DNA of 64,000 bases from Harmothoe impar (GCA_947462335.1 OX381717.1:15305166-15369165), one strand, 5' to 3'; shown: positions 26,810-36,564, counted from the stretch's first letter. Notes: generated by a model from the sequence alone, not told the origin. Program-made: numbers and translations.

Positions 26810-27060
26810 TAGGCCAAAATAAAAAGGTTTGCTTCAGGTAACCCGACCCTATCAAAATAGGGCCGACCCTACGTTTTTTATGCAGTTTGAAGAAATTTCC
26901 ATATTTTTACCCTTTTTTGGTCAATTTTCAGGTCTTCGGACTGGCCGTTTGGTATTTTCATGTTAAAAAAAAGTTTAAAAAAACGAAATCCGACCTACCG
27001 ATCCTACATTTTCTGCCCATGTTACCTGAAACAAACCTTCTCTTTTTTTTGGTCTTACAT
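26810..27060. mobile_element. Foldback element, TAGGCCAAA ends (copy 2)
   Basis: TTAGGCCAAAATAAAAAGG...TTCAGGTAACCCGACCC on the left and TTACCTGAAACAAACC...TTTTTGGTCTTA on the right. It is a second, shorter copy of the element ending ~80 bp upstream. Confidence 0.6.
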
Positions 27061-27328
27061 GAAAGTTGGACTGGCTGTATATAATGTACAGGGTTGTATG
27101 TGGATGCAATACATTAAGCAGCCTATCCTACTGTGAGTGTAAGTCAGATATGGATATGCATGAGTAGCTGGATAAGTGTCATAAGAGTTGGGCAATGGCA
27201 CCTTGGACAATTACCCTGTCCTTGGCTTATAACACTTAAATCAAGCGAAGGAGAACCTTCGATGGTTAGTTTCCTCATACAGATTGACAACCCAGGTGTG
27301 ATGTGTGCTTTTATATACAATGTTAACG

Positions 27329-27346
27329 ATATACATATATATATAT

Positions 27347-27382
<36 letters not shown>
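27329..27382. repeat. (TA)n microsatellite, insertion target of the LTR element
   Basis: Alternating TA that resumes immediately after the right LTR (36551 on). The retrotransposon therefore landed inside this array, and its 4-bp target duplication (ATAT) cannot be placed exactly. Confidence 0.85.
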
Positions 27383-27385
<3 letters not shown>

Positions 27386-27657
27386 AGCGGGCGGGAGAGG
27401 GGAGGACGGTCACGCGAGGCCTCCCCTGTCGCTACACTCTCGGGCGGGGCGGGTCCGTACGAAGACAAGTCGTACGGAACCGCCCCGACCTTTTTCCGGA
27501 CGAGCGCCGAGACGCTGGGGTGGGTGGGGACTATATAAGGAGTGGCACCACCGCAGTTGTTCAGTTTGTGTTACACGATATACAATAAAGGATCTCTTGG
27601 AATACCCTACATGGTCAGCTGTCGTGTTCTCTATCCGATGCCCTTAATTTCCTTACA
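27383..27657 (+). repeat. 5' LTR
   Basis: It holds a TATA box (TATATAAG, 27532-27539) and AATAAA (27584-27589), implying a short R of ~40 nt. The first 55 bp can fold, since GTAGCG and GAGGGGAGG face CCTCCCCTG and CGCTAC. CCGTACGA...TCGTACGG forms a second stem. Confidence 0.95.
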
Positions 27658-27658
27658 T

Positions 27659-27676
27659 TGGTGACAGGGGTGAACA
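27659..27676 (+). promoter_or_regulatory. Primer binding site
   Basis: TGGTGACAGGGGTGAAC starts 2 nt after the LTR. TGG pairs with the CCA end of a tRNA. I cannot name the tRNA from memory with confidence. Confidence 0.65.
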
Positions 27677-27705
27677 ACAGGCATAGGACCCACGGACATT
27701 ACACG

Positions 27706-29110
27706 ATGTTAAGGGGCGAGAACGGGATGGACAGCGGCGAGAGGGGAGAGGCGTTGCGGACGAGTGATGAACACCCGGAGGGAAGACGCACGGTGGAGAT
27801 GCGGGACCCGGGGACCGCGATGGAACCGAGAGGGGCGGCGCTAGAGGGGCGCTTGGGCGGCAACTTGGTCGAGTGCGCGGACGAAGATGTCTTCCTGCGG
27901 AGGAGCAGGGACACAGAACGGACGCCGGACGTGTGGAACTTCGGACGGCCGGACTCAGCGGGCGGGGCTCGAGGGACGGCGCCGTGGCGCACAGACGGTC
28001 GGCGACGGACGGGATATGGCTCGGCGGAATCCGCAGGGGCCGGTGGCGACTTGCCGCGAGAAAGGACCGGGGGGCGGCGGAAGGAGCCCGTCCGGAGAGG
28101 GGAGAGACCGAGAAGTGGCGAGGGGGACGAGTTGGGGGGCCAACGGGTCGTCCGGGAGCAGGGAATAGCCGGGGGACTGCAGGTAACGGTGCCTAATACG
28201 CCGGCGGGGGACGGGGGACGCCCGGTGGTGATGCCCGCACAGTTCGACGGTACGACCGATCTGGATGAATTTATGGCGCACTTCCGACTTTGTGTGCAGG
28301 CCAACAAGTGGGACGACCAAACGGCGGGCAGTTTCTGGGAATAAGCCTCCGGGGGAACGCGAGACGGCTCCTGTCCCGCCTGGCGCCGGGGGAGCAGCTG
28401 GCGTACGCGGAATTGGTCGGGGCGCTGCAGCAAAGGTTCCAACCGAGGAACCAGGCAGAGTCGCACAAGGCTGTATTCCGGGGGCGGGACCGACGAGCGG
28501 AGAGGACCTGGTCTCCTACTCGGAGGAGTTGGAGCGGTTAGCCAGACTGGGATATCCGGACGCGGACGGGGAGACTATCTGCAGTCTGGCAAAAGACAGG
28601 TTCCTCGACGGCCTGAAGGACAGTCAGTTGAGGTATTTCATATTATATTCCCAGCCCCGAACGCTGGAGGACGCGGTAACCGTGGGAGTATGGGCGGAAG
28701 CCCATCTAACGAAGGACCGGCAGTCGGGGAAGAGGAACGATCGGGTATTTGCCACAGACGCCACCATGGCGGACGAACTCGAGTCCTTGCGGAAAGAGTT
28801 CACGCGGGAGCTGGCGCCCCTGAGGGCGGACTTCATGCGGGAGCTGGCGAACCTCCGAAAGGATTTGTGCCCGCCGGCCGGGGGTCCCGGGGCGGCGACG
28901 GGAGGACAGCGGCCCTCCGGAAGGGGATGCTTCAGGTGCGGAAAGGACGGACACTTCCGGCGGGAATGCCCGGAGCGGCCCCCCGAGGAGGGCCGGCAAG
29001 GACAGGAAGGCGGGAAACCGGTGGAGGGGAAACCGGCATCAGGAAACGGCCAGCGGCCCCAGAACTTGGGAGTCCTGGGGCCGAGAAAGGACGACCGGAG
29101 ATATCCGTAA
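27706..29110 (+). pseudogene. gag, broken by two frameshifts
   Basis: It opens at ATG in ACACGATGTT. The N-terminal ~200 residues are Arg/Gly/Glu-rich, then a capsid-type block begins (VVMPAQFDGTTDLDEFMAHF). The frame is lost near 28335, continues in a second frame (GISLRGNARRLLSRLAPGEQ) and shifts again near 28490 into a third (DLVSYSEELERLARLGYPDA). That frame runs to a zinc knuckle CFRCGKDGHFRREC (28928-28969) and a stop at 29110. Each piece is in the order expected for a Gypsy capsid-nucleocapsid polyprotein, so two indels explain the break. Confidence 0.82.
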
Positions 29111-30078
29111 CGTCGGTACAGGGCCGGGAGAAGAAGGGGACAGGCCTCATAGTGGAGGGAAAACTCTTCGGACACGACATCAGTATGTTGGTGGACACGG
29201 GCGCCTCGGCCAGCATGCTATCCACGCGGTGGTGGCAACGACGAAATGCCCCGGCGGCCCTGGTGGCGCACGACCGTACGGTAGTGTGCGCGGACGGGAG
29301 GCCCATGCAGATAAAAGGTCGTACGGAGGGGGCGCTGCAATTCGCCGGAGAAAAGATGATGGGGACGTTCTTGGTCGCCGACATCTCGCCGGAAGGGATA
29401 CTGGGGGCCGACCTCATAAGGAGCAACGGGATACTAGTGGATATGAATGGGGAAAGGTTGCTGTGGGAGGAGTCGGGCGAGGGACCCCCGGAAACGAAAA
29501 AGGCTCGGACGGGCGGATGCGGGGCAATACTAACGCAAGACTGTTGTATACCGCCGGGGGAACAGTTGGTGGTGACGGCGCATATAGCCGGGTGGGACTT
29601 CGACGACGGGCTGTATTGTGTCATCCAGGGGATACCGGAGAACGAACGGAAGGAAGGTTTCCGGGTCGGGCGGGGGACAGTGGCACCCAACAAGAAGTGC
29701 CGTACACCGGTCATCTTATTGAATGTGGGGGCCAGGGCGCTCTGGCTAAGGGAGAACACCCGGCTGGGGATTGCGCAGCCCCTGGAAGATTACGAGTCGG
29801 ACGAGGGAGGGGCGTCGTGTGCAATGCTAGGGGCGGCACCGGCGGGTTCAGACGGAGCGGACGGGGTGGTCAACACACTGCTGGACGGGGTGGACGAGGG
29901 GGCCCGGCCGAGTGTGGAGGCCATGATCCGGGCGAACATCGGGGCATTTTCGCACTGGGAGGACGACATGGGGGAAACGCACCTAGTGAAACACGGCATA
30001 CAGACGGGGGAGGCTACCCCGGTGAAACAGCGGCCCCGACGATTGGCACCCCACAAACGGGCAGGTGGCCATGGATGA
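28690..30078 (+). pseudogene. pol part 1: aspartic protease and start of reverse transcriptase
   Basis: The frame is open from 28690, but real pol probably begins near the gag stop (29110), in a different frame from the end of gag. The protease active site VDTGASASM is at ~29191-29217, with a later ILGADLIR segment matching the family's second motif. The frame ends after a TPVKQRPRRLAPHKR segment that normally leads into the reverse transcriptase. The fingers and first palm motif, including the first catalytic Asp, are absent. Confidence 0.82.
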
Positions 30079-31360
30079 GTCTGATCGGGAGAAAACGGCG
30101 TTCGTCTCCCATAGCGGCCTTTTTCAGTACAAGGTCATGCCGTTCGGCCTGTGCAATGCGCCGTCGACATTCGAGCGGCTGATGGAGGTAGTGTTGAAGG
30201 GGTTGCACTGGAAAACGTGTTTGGTATATCTCGACGACGTTATAGTGTTCTCGCCGGACCTGGAGACGCACCTTCAGAGGGTGACGGAGGTGCTCCAGAG
30301 GTTGGTGGGGGCGGGCCTGAAAGTGAAACCGCGGAAATGTCAACTAGCCCGGAGGAAGGTGTCCTTCCTCCGGCATATAGTAAATAAGGACGGGGTGGCG
30401 ACGGATCCCGAAAAGGTACGGGCCGTACGGGAATGGCCCCGACCGCAGACGGTGGGGGAAGTCCGGAGCTTTTTGGGGCTGGCCGGGTACTACAGGACAT
30501 TCGTGCGGGATTTTGCTAGCATAGCTAAGCCCCTCTCGGCGGCGGCGGAGAAGGACCGGAGGTTCACCTGGTCCCCGGAGTGCGAAGCGGCGTTCGAGGA
30601 GCTGAAGGTGAAACTGACATCTTCGCCGGTTCTAGCGTACCCCGAACCGGAGGGCCAATTGATCCTGGATACCGACGCCAGCAATTTCGGCCTGGGGGCG
30701 GTGCTCTCCCAGAAGCAGGGCGAGGCCGAGACGGCGTTGGCATACGCCAGCCGCACCATGTCTAGGCCGGAGAGAAATTATTGCGTCACCCGGCGGGAAC
30801 TGCTAGCAGTGATGTTTGGGCTCAAAAAGTTTCGACACTATCTGGTGGGTCGGCCGGTTCTCATCCGCACGGACCACGCGGCCCTCCGTTGGGTGACGGA
30901 CTTTAAGGAACCGGAGGGCCAAGTCGCCCGGTGGCTGCAGGTGCTGGGGACGCACGATTTCACGATACAGCATCGCCCGGGGAAGGACCACAGCAATGCG
31001 GACGCCCTCTCCCGACGACCGTGCCGGCAGTGCGGGCTGGGGGGGTCGGAGCCTACCGCGTGCTTCGCCCTGACCCGGGGGTGGGCTCGGGCGGAACCGG
31101 AGGACATGGAGGAGGGGGCGGATGAGACCACAGTGACCCGGCTGGGTAGCCCGGCCGAGTGGAAGGCGGCCCAAGACCGGGACCCGCTACTGGTCCGGGT
31201 CAGAGAGTGGGTGCGCGGGGGAGACCCCTCGGCCGGGGCGGACGAGCAGACGGAGTCGTACGACCACCGGACGTACGCCCACCAGGTGACCCGACTGAAG
31301 GAGGGGCCCGGAGGGGTACTATCGCGGGCATGGTACCGGCGGAAATGCAGTCGGAGGTGA
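30065..31360 (+). pseudogene. pol part 2: C-terminal reverse transcriptase and RNase H
   Basis: It resumes at QVAMDESDREKTAF, continues through FGLCNAPSTF and the YLDD catalytic box (~30225-30240), then the connection region. RNase H follows, with LDTDASN, RRELLAV, RTDHAAL and SNADALSR. The ATG at 30071 is only an internal Met. The junction with part 1 at ~30060 looks like a deletion of roughly 80 codons through the reverse transcriptase. The frame is lost again at ~31330, before integrase. Confidence 0.85.
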
Positions 31361-33948
31361 TGAGGGGTCTGCACGGGGACGGACTGGCGGGGCACTTGGG
31401 GCGGCGGAGGGTCATCCGGAGATGCCAGGACTTCTTCTACTGGCCGAACTTCAGGAGGGACCTCACCAGTTGGTCCGCCCGATGCGTCCCTTGCAACCAA
31501 CGGAAGCCGCCGGCGGCCCCCCACCGCCACCCTATGGGACATGTCCCCGTAGGGATGCCGATGGAGCGGATCGGGGCGGATATAATGGGGCCACTGAGCC
31601 CCTCGGCAGGCGGGAACATGTACATACTAGTCCTCGTGGAGTATTTCACGAAATGGGCGGAGGCGTACGCACTCCCGGACCACCGGGCCCCCACGGTGGC
31701 CAGGGCCATCGTGGAAAACTTCGTGTGCCGGTTCGGCACCCCGGTCACCCTGCATACGGACCAGGGGAGGGAGTTCCAATCCTCCACCTTCCGGGAGGTA
31801 GTGAAGCTGCTGGGAGTCCGGCAATCGCGCACCTGCCCCTTCAATCCGAAGTCGGACGGTATGGTGGAGAGATGTAATCGAACCATAGAGGCACTCCTCT
31901 CTACGGTGGTGAGGGAGGACCAAAGGGACTGGGATCGGCAGCTCCCATTCGTCATGGCGGCGTACCGGGCGACGGAGCACTCCTCGTCGGGGGTATCGCC
32001 GAACGCCATGATGCTCGGGAGGGAGACGGCGGCACCCCTTAGCCTGATCTACCCCGTACGGGAGCTGCAGGATGTACCCCCGGGGGAGGGCTACGTCGCC
32101 CGCCTGCAGGGGTGGATGGCGGGGGCGCATGCCTCCGCTAGGGAGAGCCTGGGCCGGGCGGTGGAGAGACAAAAGAGGAATTACGACCAAAGGGCGGTCT
32201 TGGACCCCATCGAGGAGGGCGCGCAGGTGTACTTTTACCACCCGATAAAGAAGGTGGGACTCAGCCCGAAGTTACAGAGGTACTGGACGGGGCCCTGGAC
32301 GGTTCTTAGGTGCATCGGCGGCCCGGTGTACGAGATAGAGATGGGCCGAAAACGGCGGGTAGAGCACTACGACAATCTGAAGGTGGTGCCGGGCAACCCG
32401 GGCGAGGGGGCGGACTTGGTGGCCATGGTAACCGGGGCGGCAGGGGACCGCGTTGGCCGGGAGGGGGCGCCCGCGTCGCGGGATCCAGGGTCCCCGGGCC
32501 GGCCGGAGGGCAGGGCGGAACGCCGGGGCGGCCCGGCCATTCGCTCCGGGGAAAAAGGCGGGGGTAACTATGGCGAAGACGGGTCCCTGGAGGACTATAT
32601 AAGCCCGGGGGAGAGCCGGGGACAGTCAGTCATGGCTCTGCACCCGCGGGATGACTTTTACCCGATGATACTGACTGGGATGGGATCGTGGGAGTCGGAT
32701 TCAGACTCGGCGGAATCGGGAGAGGTCCGGGAGGAGGAGCTGGCGGAAGAACAGAGGAGGCAAGTGAGGAGTGAATCTCCAACCCACTGGGGGAGGATCG
32801 CCCGGGACAACGTTCCCGTGGTGCGGAAGTGGGTAGAACGAGTGGAGAAGGGGGACTCGGAGCCACCGCCGGCCGAATATTATATATGGAAGGAGGCGCA
32901 CGGGCGGAAGAGGGAGTTCCAGCTGATAAACAACATTTCTTCGGACGAAGAAGACGACACGGAACGGATTCCGGTGACGTGGGCGACGGCCGCAGCGCAG
33001 CAGGGCAGACCGTGGAAGTCGAGGCGGAGAAGAGACGAAACGATCTCCGTTCCGGTACTACCCAAGACGGTGGAAGAAACCCGCACGGTGACGGTTGGGG
33101 GACCTTTCCCGGGGAGGGAGATGCCGCAGGGATCCACTAAGAGCCGGGGTAGGTCCCGTTCCCCGGGGGGGCCCTCGGGGAGGGCAGGGGATCGAGACGA
33201 TGGGACAAGCCGCCGGAAGGGAAGCGACCGCCCGGCGCCGGACAAGGGAGGCCGGGAAAAGGAAAAATCGGATAGGAGGGGGTCCTCTCGGTCAGACGGA
33301 TCGGGGAGCCGACACCCTTCGGGCTCCTCCCGTACAGACAGCTCGGGGAGCAGAAGATCGTCCCGCACAGAAAGGGGGGAAAGACGGTCCTCCCGGGAGG
33401 GGAGAGGGGGGAGCACCCACGAGAAACGGGCGGGGGACAAGAGAGGGGCGTCCGACGGGAGAAAAGGGGATTCCCCACCCCGGTCCCGTGCGAAGGATGG
33501 GAGAGACGACCACACGGGCGTGAAATCAACAGTTCCCACGGCGGGGACCAGCGGCAGCCGGGGTGGCGCCAGTCCCACGCTCCTAGCGGACGCCGCACCG
33601 GGCGTGAAATCAACAGTTCCCACGGCGGGGACCGGCGACAGCCGGGGCGGCGCCAGTCCCACGCTCCGGGCGGACGCCGCACCGCACCTTCCCACGGTCC
33701 GGCCATCGGGCGCGCAGCCAATCAGCGGCGTGGAAGGCTTCCGCACGGACGGAAGTCACCCGGCTCCGCGGGACGGGAGCCAATCAGGAGGCGAGGAGGT
33801 AGGGAAGCCGGGCGGGACGCCGGTATTTAAACCGGAGGGGGAGTCAGGCCGCAACAGCTTCTCTTACGACATGGCCACCAACACGTACAACTGCGGCTTT
33901 TGCCACCGACTCGACCCCAGCTTGCCTTGGGAGATCCCGGCGGACTAG
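31159..33948 (+). CDS. pol part 3: integrase, continuing into a long charged tail
   Basis: Useful coding starts near 31335. A zinc-binding HHCC domain (LHGDGLAGHLG; CVPCNQRK) is followed by the DDE core with D at 31579, D at 31759 and E at 31867 (35 residues between the last two), then a GPY/F-like module (YWTGPWTVL) ending near 32390. The same frame continues ~510 codons: a Gly/Arg-rich linker, an acidic segment (WESDSDSAESGEV), then a long Arg/Ser-rich region resembling SR proteins. A repeated unit (GVKSTVPTAGT) lies near the end, before a TAG at 33946. Gypsy integrases normally end near the GPY/F module, so the tail is unusual and may be separate genes. Confidence 0.85.
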   Translation: MEGGPRPGPATGPGQRVGARGRPLGRGGRADGVVRPPDVRPPGDPTEGGARRGTIAGMVPAEMQSEVMRGLHGDGLAGHLGRRRVIRRCQDFFYWPNFRRDLTSWSARCVPCNQRKPPAAPHRHPMGHVPVGMPMERIGADIMGPLSPSAGGNMYILVLVEYFTKWAEAYALPDHRAPTVARAIVENFVCRFGTPVTLHTDQGREFQSSTFREVVKLLGVRQSRTCPFNPKSDGMVERCNRTIEALLSTVVREDQRDWDRQLPFVMAAYRATEHSSSGVSPNAMMLGRETAAPLSLIYPVRELQDVPPGEGYVARLQGWMAGAHASARESLGRAVERQKRNYDQRAVLDPIEEGAQVYFYHPIKKVGLSPKLQRYWTGPWTVLRCIGGPVYEIEMGRKRRVEHYDNLKVVPGNPGEGADLVAMVTGAAGDRVGREGAPASRDPGSPGRPEGRAERRGGPAIRSGEKGGGNYGEDGSLEDYISPGESRGQSVMALHPRDDFYPMILTGMGSWESDSDSAESGEVREEELAEEQRRQVRSESPTHWGRIARDNVPVVRKWVERVEKGDSEPPPAEYYIWKEAHGRKREFQLINNISSDEEDDTERIPVTWATAAAQQGRPWKSRRRRDETISVPVLPKTVEETRTVTVGGPFPGREMPQGSTKSRGRSRSPGGPSGRAGDRDDGTSRRKGSDRPAPDKGGREKEKSDRRGSSRSDGSGSRHPSGSSRTDSSGSRRSSRTERGERRSSREGRGGSTHEKRAGDKRGASDGRKGDSPPRSRAKDGRDDHTGVKSTVPTAGTSGSRGGASPTLLADAAPGVKSTVPTAGTGDSRGGASPTLRADAAPHLPTVRPSGAQPISGVEGFRTDGSHPAPRDGSQSGGEEVGKPGGTPVFKPEGESGRNSFSYDMATNTYNCGFCHRLDPSLPWEIPAD
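32596..32603 (+). promoter_or_regulatory. TATA-like box before the acidic/SR ORF
   Basis: GGACTATATAAG matches the LTR's own GGACTATATAAG. A Met codon (32632, MALHPRDDF) follows in the open frame. The predicted start of transcription would nearly coincide with that ATG, so function is uncertain. Confidence 0.3.
32632..33948 (+). CDS. Possible separate ORF: acidic then SR-rich protein
   Basis: 438 codons in the integrase frame from the first Met after the integrase core. It begins acidic (SDSDSAESGEVREEELAEEQ), contains a short conserved-looking stretch (YYIWKEAHGRKREFQL, then SSDEEDD) and continues as an Arg/Ser/Gly-rich region with many SR, RD and GSR words. I recognise no family. It may be translated as part of pol or from its own promoter. 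The Arg/Ser-rich part suggests RNA or chromatin binding by composition only. Confidence 0.4.
   Translation: MALHPRDDFYPMILTGMGSWESDSDSAESGEVREEELAEEQRRQVRSESPTHWGRIARDNVPVVRKWVERVEKGDSEPPPAEYYIWKEAHGRKREFQLINNISSDEEDDTERIPVTWATAAAQQGRPWKSRRRRDETISVPVLPKTVEETRTVTVGGPFPGREMPQGSTKSRGRSRSPGGPSGRAGDRDDGTSRRKGSDRPAPDKGGREKEKSDRRGSSRSDGSGSRHPSGSSRTDSSGSRRSSRTERGERRSSREGRGGSTHEKRAGDKRGASDGRKGDSPPRSRAKDGRDDHTGVKSTVPTAGTSGSRGGASPTLLADAAPGVKSTVPTAGTGDSRGGASPTLRADAAPHLPTVRPSGAQPISGVEGFRTDGSHPAPRDGSQSGGEEVGKPGGTPVFKPEGESGRNSFSYDMATNTYNCGFCHRLDPSLPWEIPAD
33530..33680. repeat. Two ~72-bp direct copies in the SR-like tail
   Basis: GGGCGTGAAATCAACAGTTC and the following ~50 bp occur at ~33528 and again at ~33600. 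They encode the repeated GVKSTVPTAGT...GGASPTL...ADAAP unit. Confidence 0.85.
33718..33831 (+). promoter_or_regulatory. Internal CCAAT/TATA promoter in the retrotransposon
   Basis: Two AGCCAATCAG boxes (CCAAT at 33718-33722 and 33780-33784) precede TATTTAAA (33824-33831) within GCCGGTATTTAAACCGG. The spacing is classical: a start ~30 bp after the TATA (near GCAACAG, ~33854) would put CCAAT boxes at about -135 and -72. An ATG in good context follows at 33871. Confidence 0.6.
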
Positions 33949-35769
33949 TGGGACGCCCACGTGGAGGCCCACCCCCTTACCATAGTCGGGTGGAATTGCC
34001 CGGAGAAAGACGCCGAAGGGAACCCCTGCCGCATCCAGAAAGAAAAGGACCGAAGGGCGGACTTGATTGTGCACATGAAACAGCACCGGGAGGGGGGGGC
34101 CCGCAGTAACAAAAAGCACCCGTGGGAGAAGCCCGGGGGGATGCCGGATGCCACCCTCCTCACCAAGCGGCCCAAACCCACCCCCAAAGGCACTGGCACC
34201 GGAAAGTCGTCTAAGAAAAGGAGGGCGTCGTCCGAATCAGTGGGGGGGAAATCCAAGGCCTCCAGGGAGGAGGAGGAGCAGGACGGTAAGCAGGGAACGA
34301 GGGACAGCCGGAAGAGCCGCCAGAGAAGGGACTCGTCCTCCTCTCGCCGGACGGCTTCGCCCTCGCCGGAGAAGAGAGAGACACCGGCCCGCACCAGCCC
34401 CCGACGGTCCAGGTCGCACTCTCCGGTCACTGAAACGGCTACCCCGTCACCTCTCGTGGAGGGGCGTAGCCCCCCGAGCCGGCCGGGTACGAGCGGAGGG
34501 ACTCGGGAACCGGAGGAGGGGAGAGACGCCCGGCTAGCAGCGGTCGGGGGGAAAAAGGGACTCATGCACCTTCTGAGCGAATTGTCGGAGGAAACTATGA
34601 GGGAGATCATGGGCGCCTCCGGGACCACCCAGACCATGACCCTGACAAAGACGCCGGGAGGCAGTGTGACAGTCCTCCAGGAGTCGGTCACTGAGGTTGT
34701 CCAAGAAGCCTCCCCGGATAAAACAACCCCGCGCTCCTCGCCCCGACGGAGATTGTACTCCGACATCTCGCCGGGGCAGCCCACCCCCCCGAACACTGGC
34801 ACCAGGATTACCGTTGTGGCCCAGGTGCATAAGGAGGGGAGCGGAGAGGAGGAAAGGACGACCGCTCCGGATGGAACCGCCGACGACGGGTCCGAGACAG
34901 TCGAGGTCTCGGAGGAGGTGGACGGACCGGACGGAGGCGGCGAGGAAGAGACCTCCACCGAGAAACCACAGCCGGACGACGGGACCTCAAACGAGAAACC
35001 ACAGCCGGACGACAAGACCTCAACCGAGAAACCACAGCCGGACGAGGTAACGCCGCGGCAGCCGGACGACACGACGCGGCGGTTGACCCCGGAGAAACCC
35101 GACGAAGGGCGTCGGCAGCCGGACGAGACGGGGCCCGATGTTTCGGGCAATGCAGTAGACCCGCCGGACGAGGCGGTGCCCAGCGGCTCCGGGGGAACGA
35201 CGACCCGTCCCCCCACCACACGACCGCAGGAAAACCGGGGCGTGCCGTCGGCGGAGGCGGTCAACTGCGGGGTACAGGTGGCATTGCCATGGAGGGCAAC
35301 CGTGCCCCTAGACCCCGAGCTCGAGCTGCGCCGGCACCTGTCAACCACCGGGCTCCACCTGGACCAGCGCCCCCTCACCCTGGTCGGCGGCCGGAACACC
35401 ACCTCCATAGAAGCGCGCGGCAGAGGGGAGTGGCTGGTCGAGCAACGGCGGGTGTACGTCTACACCGAAAGTAACGTGGTAAGTCAATTAATACTCCCGT
35501 ACGAGGGGCCTGTACCGGCCGGAGGGGAAATAGGAAGTACTCAGTCGCACGAAGCAGCAGAAATGGAGCCTGTATTGGCGGACGGGGGAACGATCGCGTA
35601 TACGGGGGAAATGCAGTTCGGGCCCGTATCGGCAGAGGTAGGCACCGCACCTGTACGGGTGGCGGGGAGTAATGAGGCAGAGACGGGAGCGGCGTGGGCG
35701 ACTCCAGTACAGGAGACGAGCCCCTACATCGACTTGCTGTCCGAGCTGGTGGCGGTGGTGGGCCTGTAG
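33871..35769 (+). pseudogene. Zinc-finger accessory gene, interrupted by one TAG
   Basis: ATG in GACATGG, 40 nt after the TATTTAAA box. Residues ~6-35 read CGFC...DAHVEAH and ~45-75 read WNCPEKDAEGNPC...HMKQH: two C2H2-like zinc fingers. A single TAG at 33946-33948 falls within the first finger, yet the frame stays open to 35769. The rest is SR-like (SRRTASPSPEKRE), then acidic with three ~16-residue copies of a (T/N)EKPQPDD unit, then a less biased C terminus ending ELVAVVGL. It sits where envelope genes lie in retroviruses but has no signal peptide or membrane segment. The function may be regulatory or DNA-binding, but this is inference. Confidence 0.6.
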
Positions 35770-36262
35770 TGGCCCCCGGGGGAAATATATCCGGACGGGA
35801 TTTCTGCCGGGCGGGGGTGAAACGACCGGGTGTAAGTTCTTACGAGGGCATCATTCCTGTTTTGCAGCCGAGAACAGCACCGGAGCGGCCGTGAGCCGGG
35901 GACCGGCACCCGGGAGGTCCGGAGGCGGCGGGAAGTGCCGGGACGTCGCGGCGGGCGGAGGGCGGAGAAGCCATTTCCGGGACGAGGGCGACGGGGACGG
36001 ATGGAACGGAGGGCAGCGGAGGCCCCCTCCACGGCTACGCAGTGTACATAGTAGTTAGGTGCAAGACGGAGGGCAGCGGAGCCCCCTCCACGACGATGCC
36101 GCGGATGGCTAGCTAGTAAATTAAGATTACTCGGGGGAACACTAAGGGAAGGGAAGATTCCGTACGGGGTTGGTGCTAGATGTAAGTTATATATAAGTTA
36201 TGACGACTACGCTTGTTGATGTTTAACCGTACGTACGAAGTAAGGGGGACATGTGTTAAAGT
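35770..36262. other. 3' untranslated region of the retrotransposon
   Basis: GACGGAGGGCAGCGGAG with a CCCCCTCCACG partner occurs twice (~36008 and ~36067), and each copy can form a small hairpin. No open frame of note. Confidence 0.5.
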
Positions 36263-36275
36263 AGGGTGGGGAGAG
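36263..36275 (+). promoter_or_regulatory. Polypurine tract
   Basis: AGGGTGGGGAGAG lies immediately before the 3' LTR, the usual site for plus-strand priming. Confidence 0.8.
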
Positions 36276-36550
36276 TGTAGCGGGCGGGAGAGGGGAGGAC
36301 GGTCACGCGAGGCCTCCCCTGTCGCTACACTCTCGGGCGGGGCGGGTACGTACGAAGACAAGTCGTACGGAACCGCCCCGACCTTTTTCCGGACGAGGGC
36401 CGAGACGCTGGGGTGGGTGGGGACTATATAAGGAGTGGCACCGCCGCAGTTGTTCAGTTTGTGTTACACGATATACAATAAAGGATCTCTTGGAATACCC
36501 TACATGGTCAGCTGTCGTGTTCTCTATCCGATGCCCTTAATTTCCTTACA
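36276..36550 (+). repeat. 3' LTR
   Basis: Same 275 bp as the 5' LTR except at three positions (for example GGGTACG versus GGGTCCG, and GAGGGCC versus GAGCGCC). The (TA)n target resumes directly after it. Confidence 0.95.
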
Positions 36551-36564
36551 ATATATATATATAT

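Larger units (their letters stand above)
27383..36550 (+). mobile_element. Gypsy-type LTR retrotransposon, 9.2 kb, with extra 3' genes
   Basis: Two 275-bp LTRs starting TGTAG and ending TTACA bound a primer site, gag, protease, reverse transcriptase, RNase H, integrase (Gypsy order) and ~1,100 further codons. The LTRs differ at three positions, so the insertion is young. Even so, gag and pol carry frameshifts and the reverse transcriptase has lost its middle. The element is much more GC-rich than its flanks. With a recent insertion but broken genes, it probably moved using proteins of an intact relative, or the breaks arose soon after insertion. Confidence 0.95.

Noticed and set aside
27699..28466. 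255-codon minus-strand frame opposite gag, and similar long antisense frames through 35408
   Set aside because: The retrotransposon is very GC-rich, so stops are rare on both strands. The sense strand has recognisable retroviral motifs, and the antisense frames have none.
33871..35769. Retroviral envelope gene
   Set aside because: It is in the envelope position, but there is no signal peptide, hydrophobic fusion segment or transmembrane anchor. The composition is charged and zinc-finger-like.
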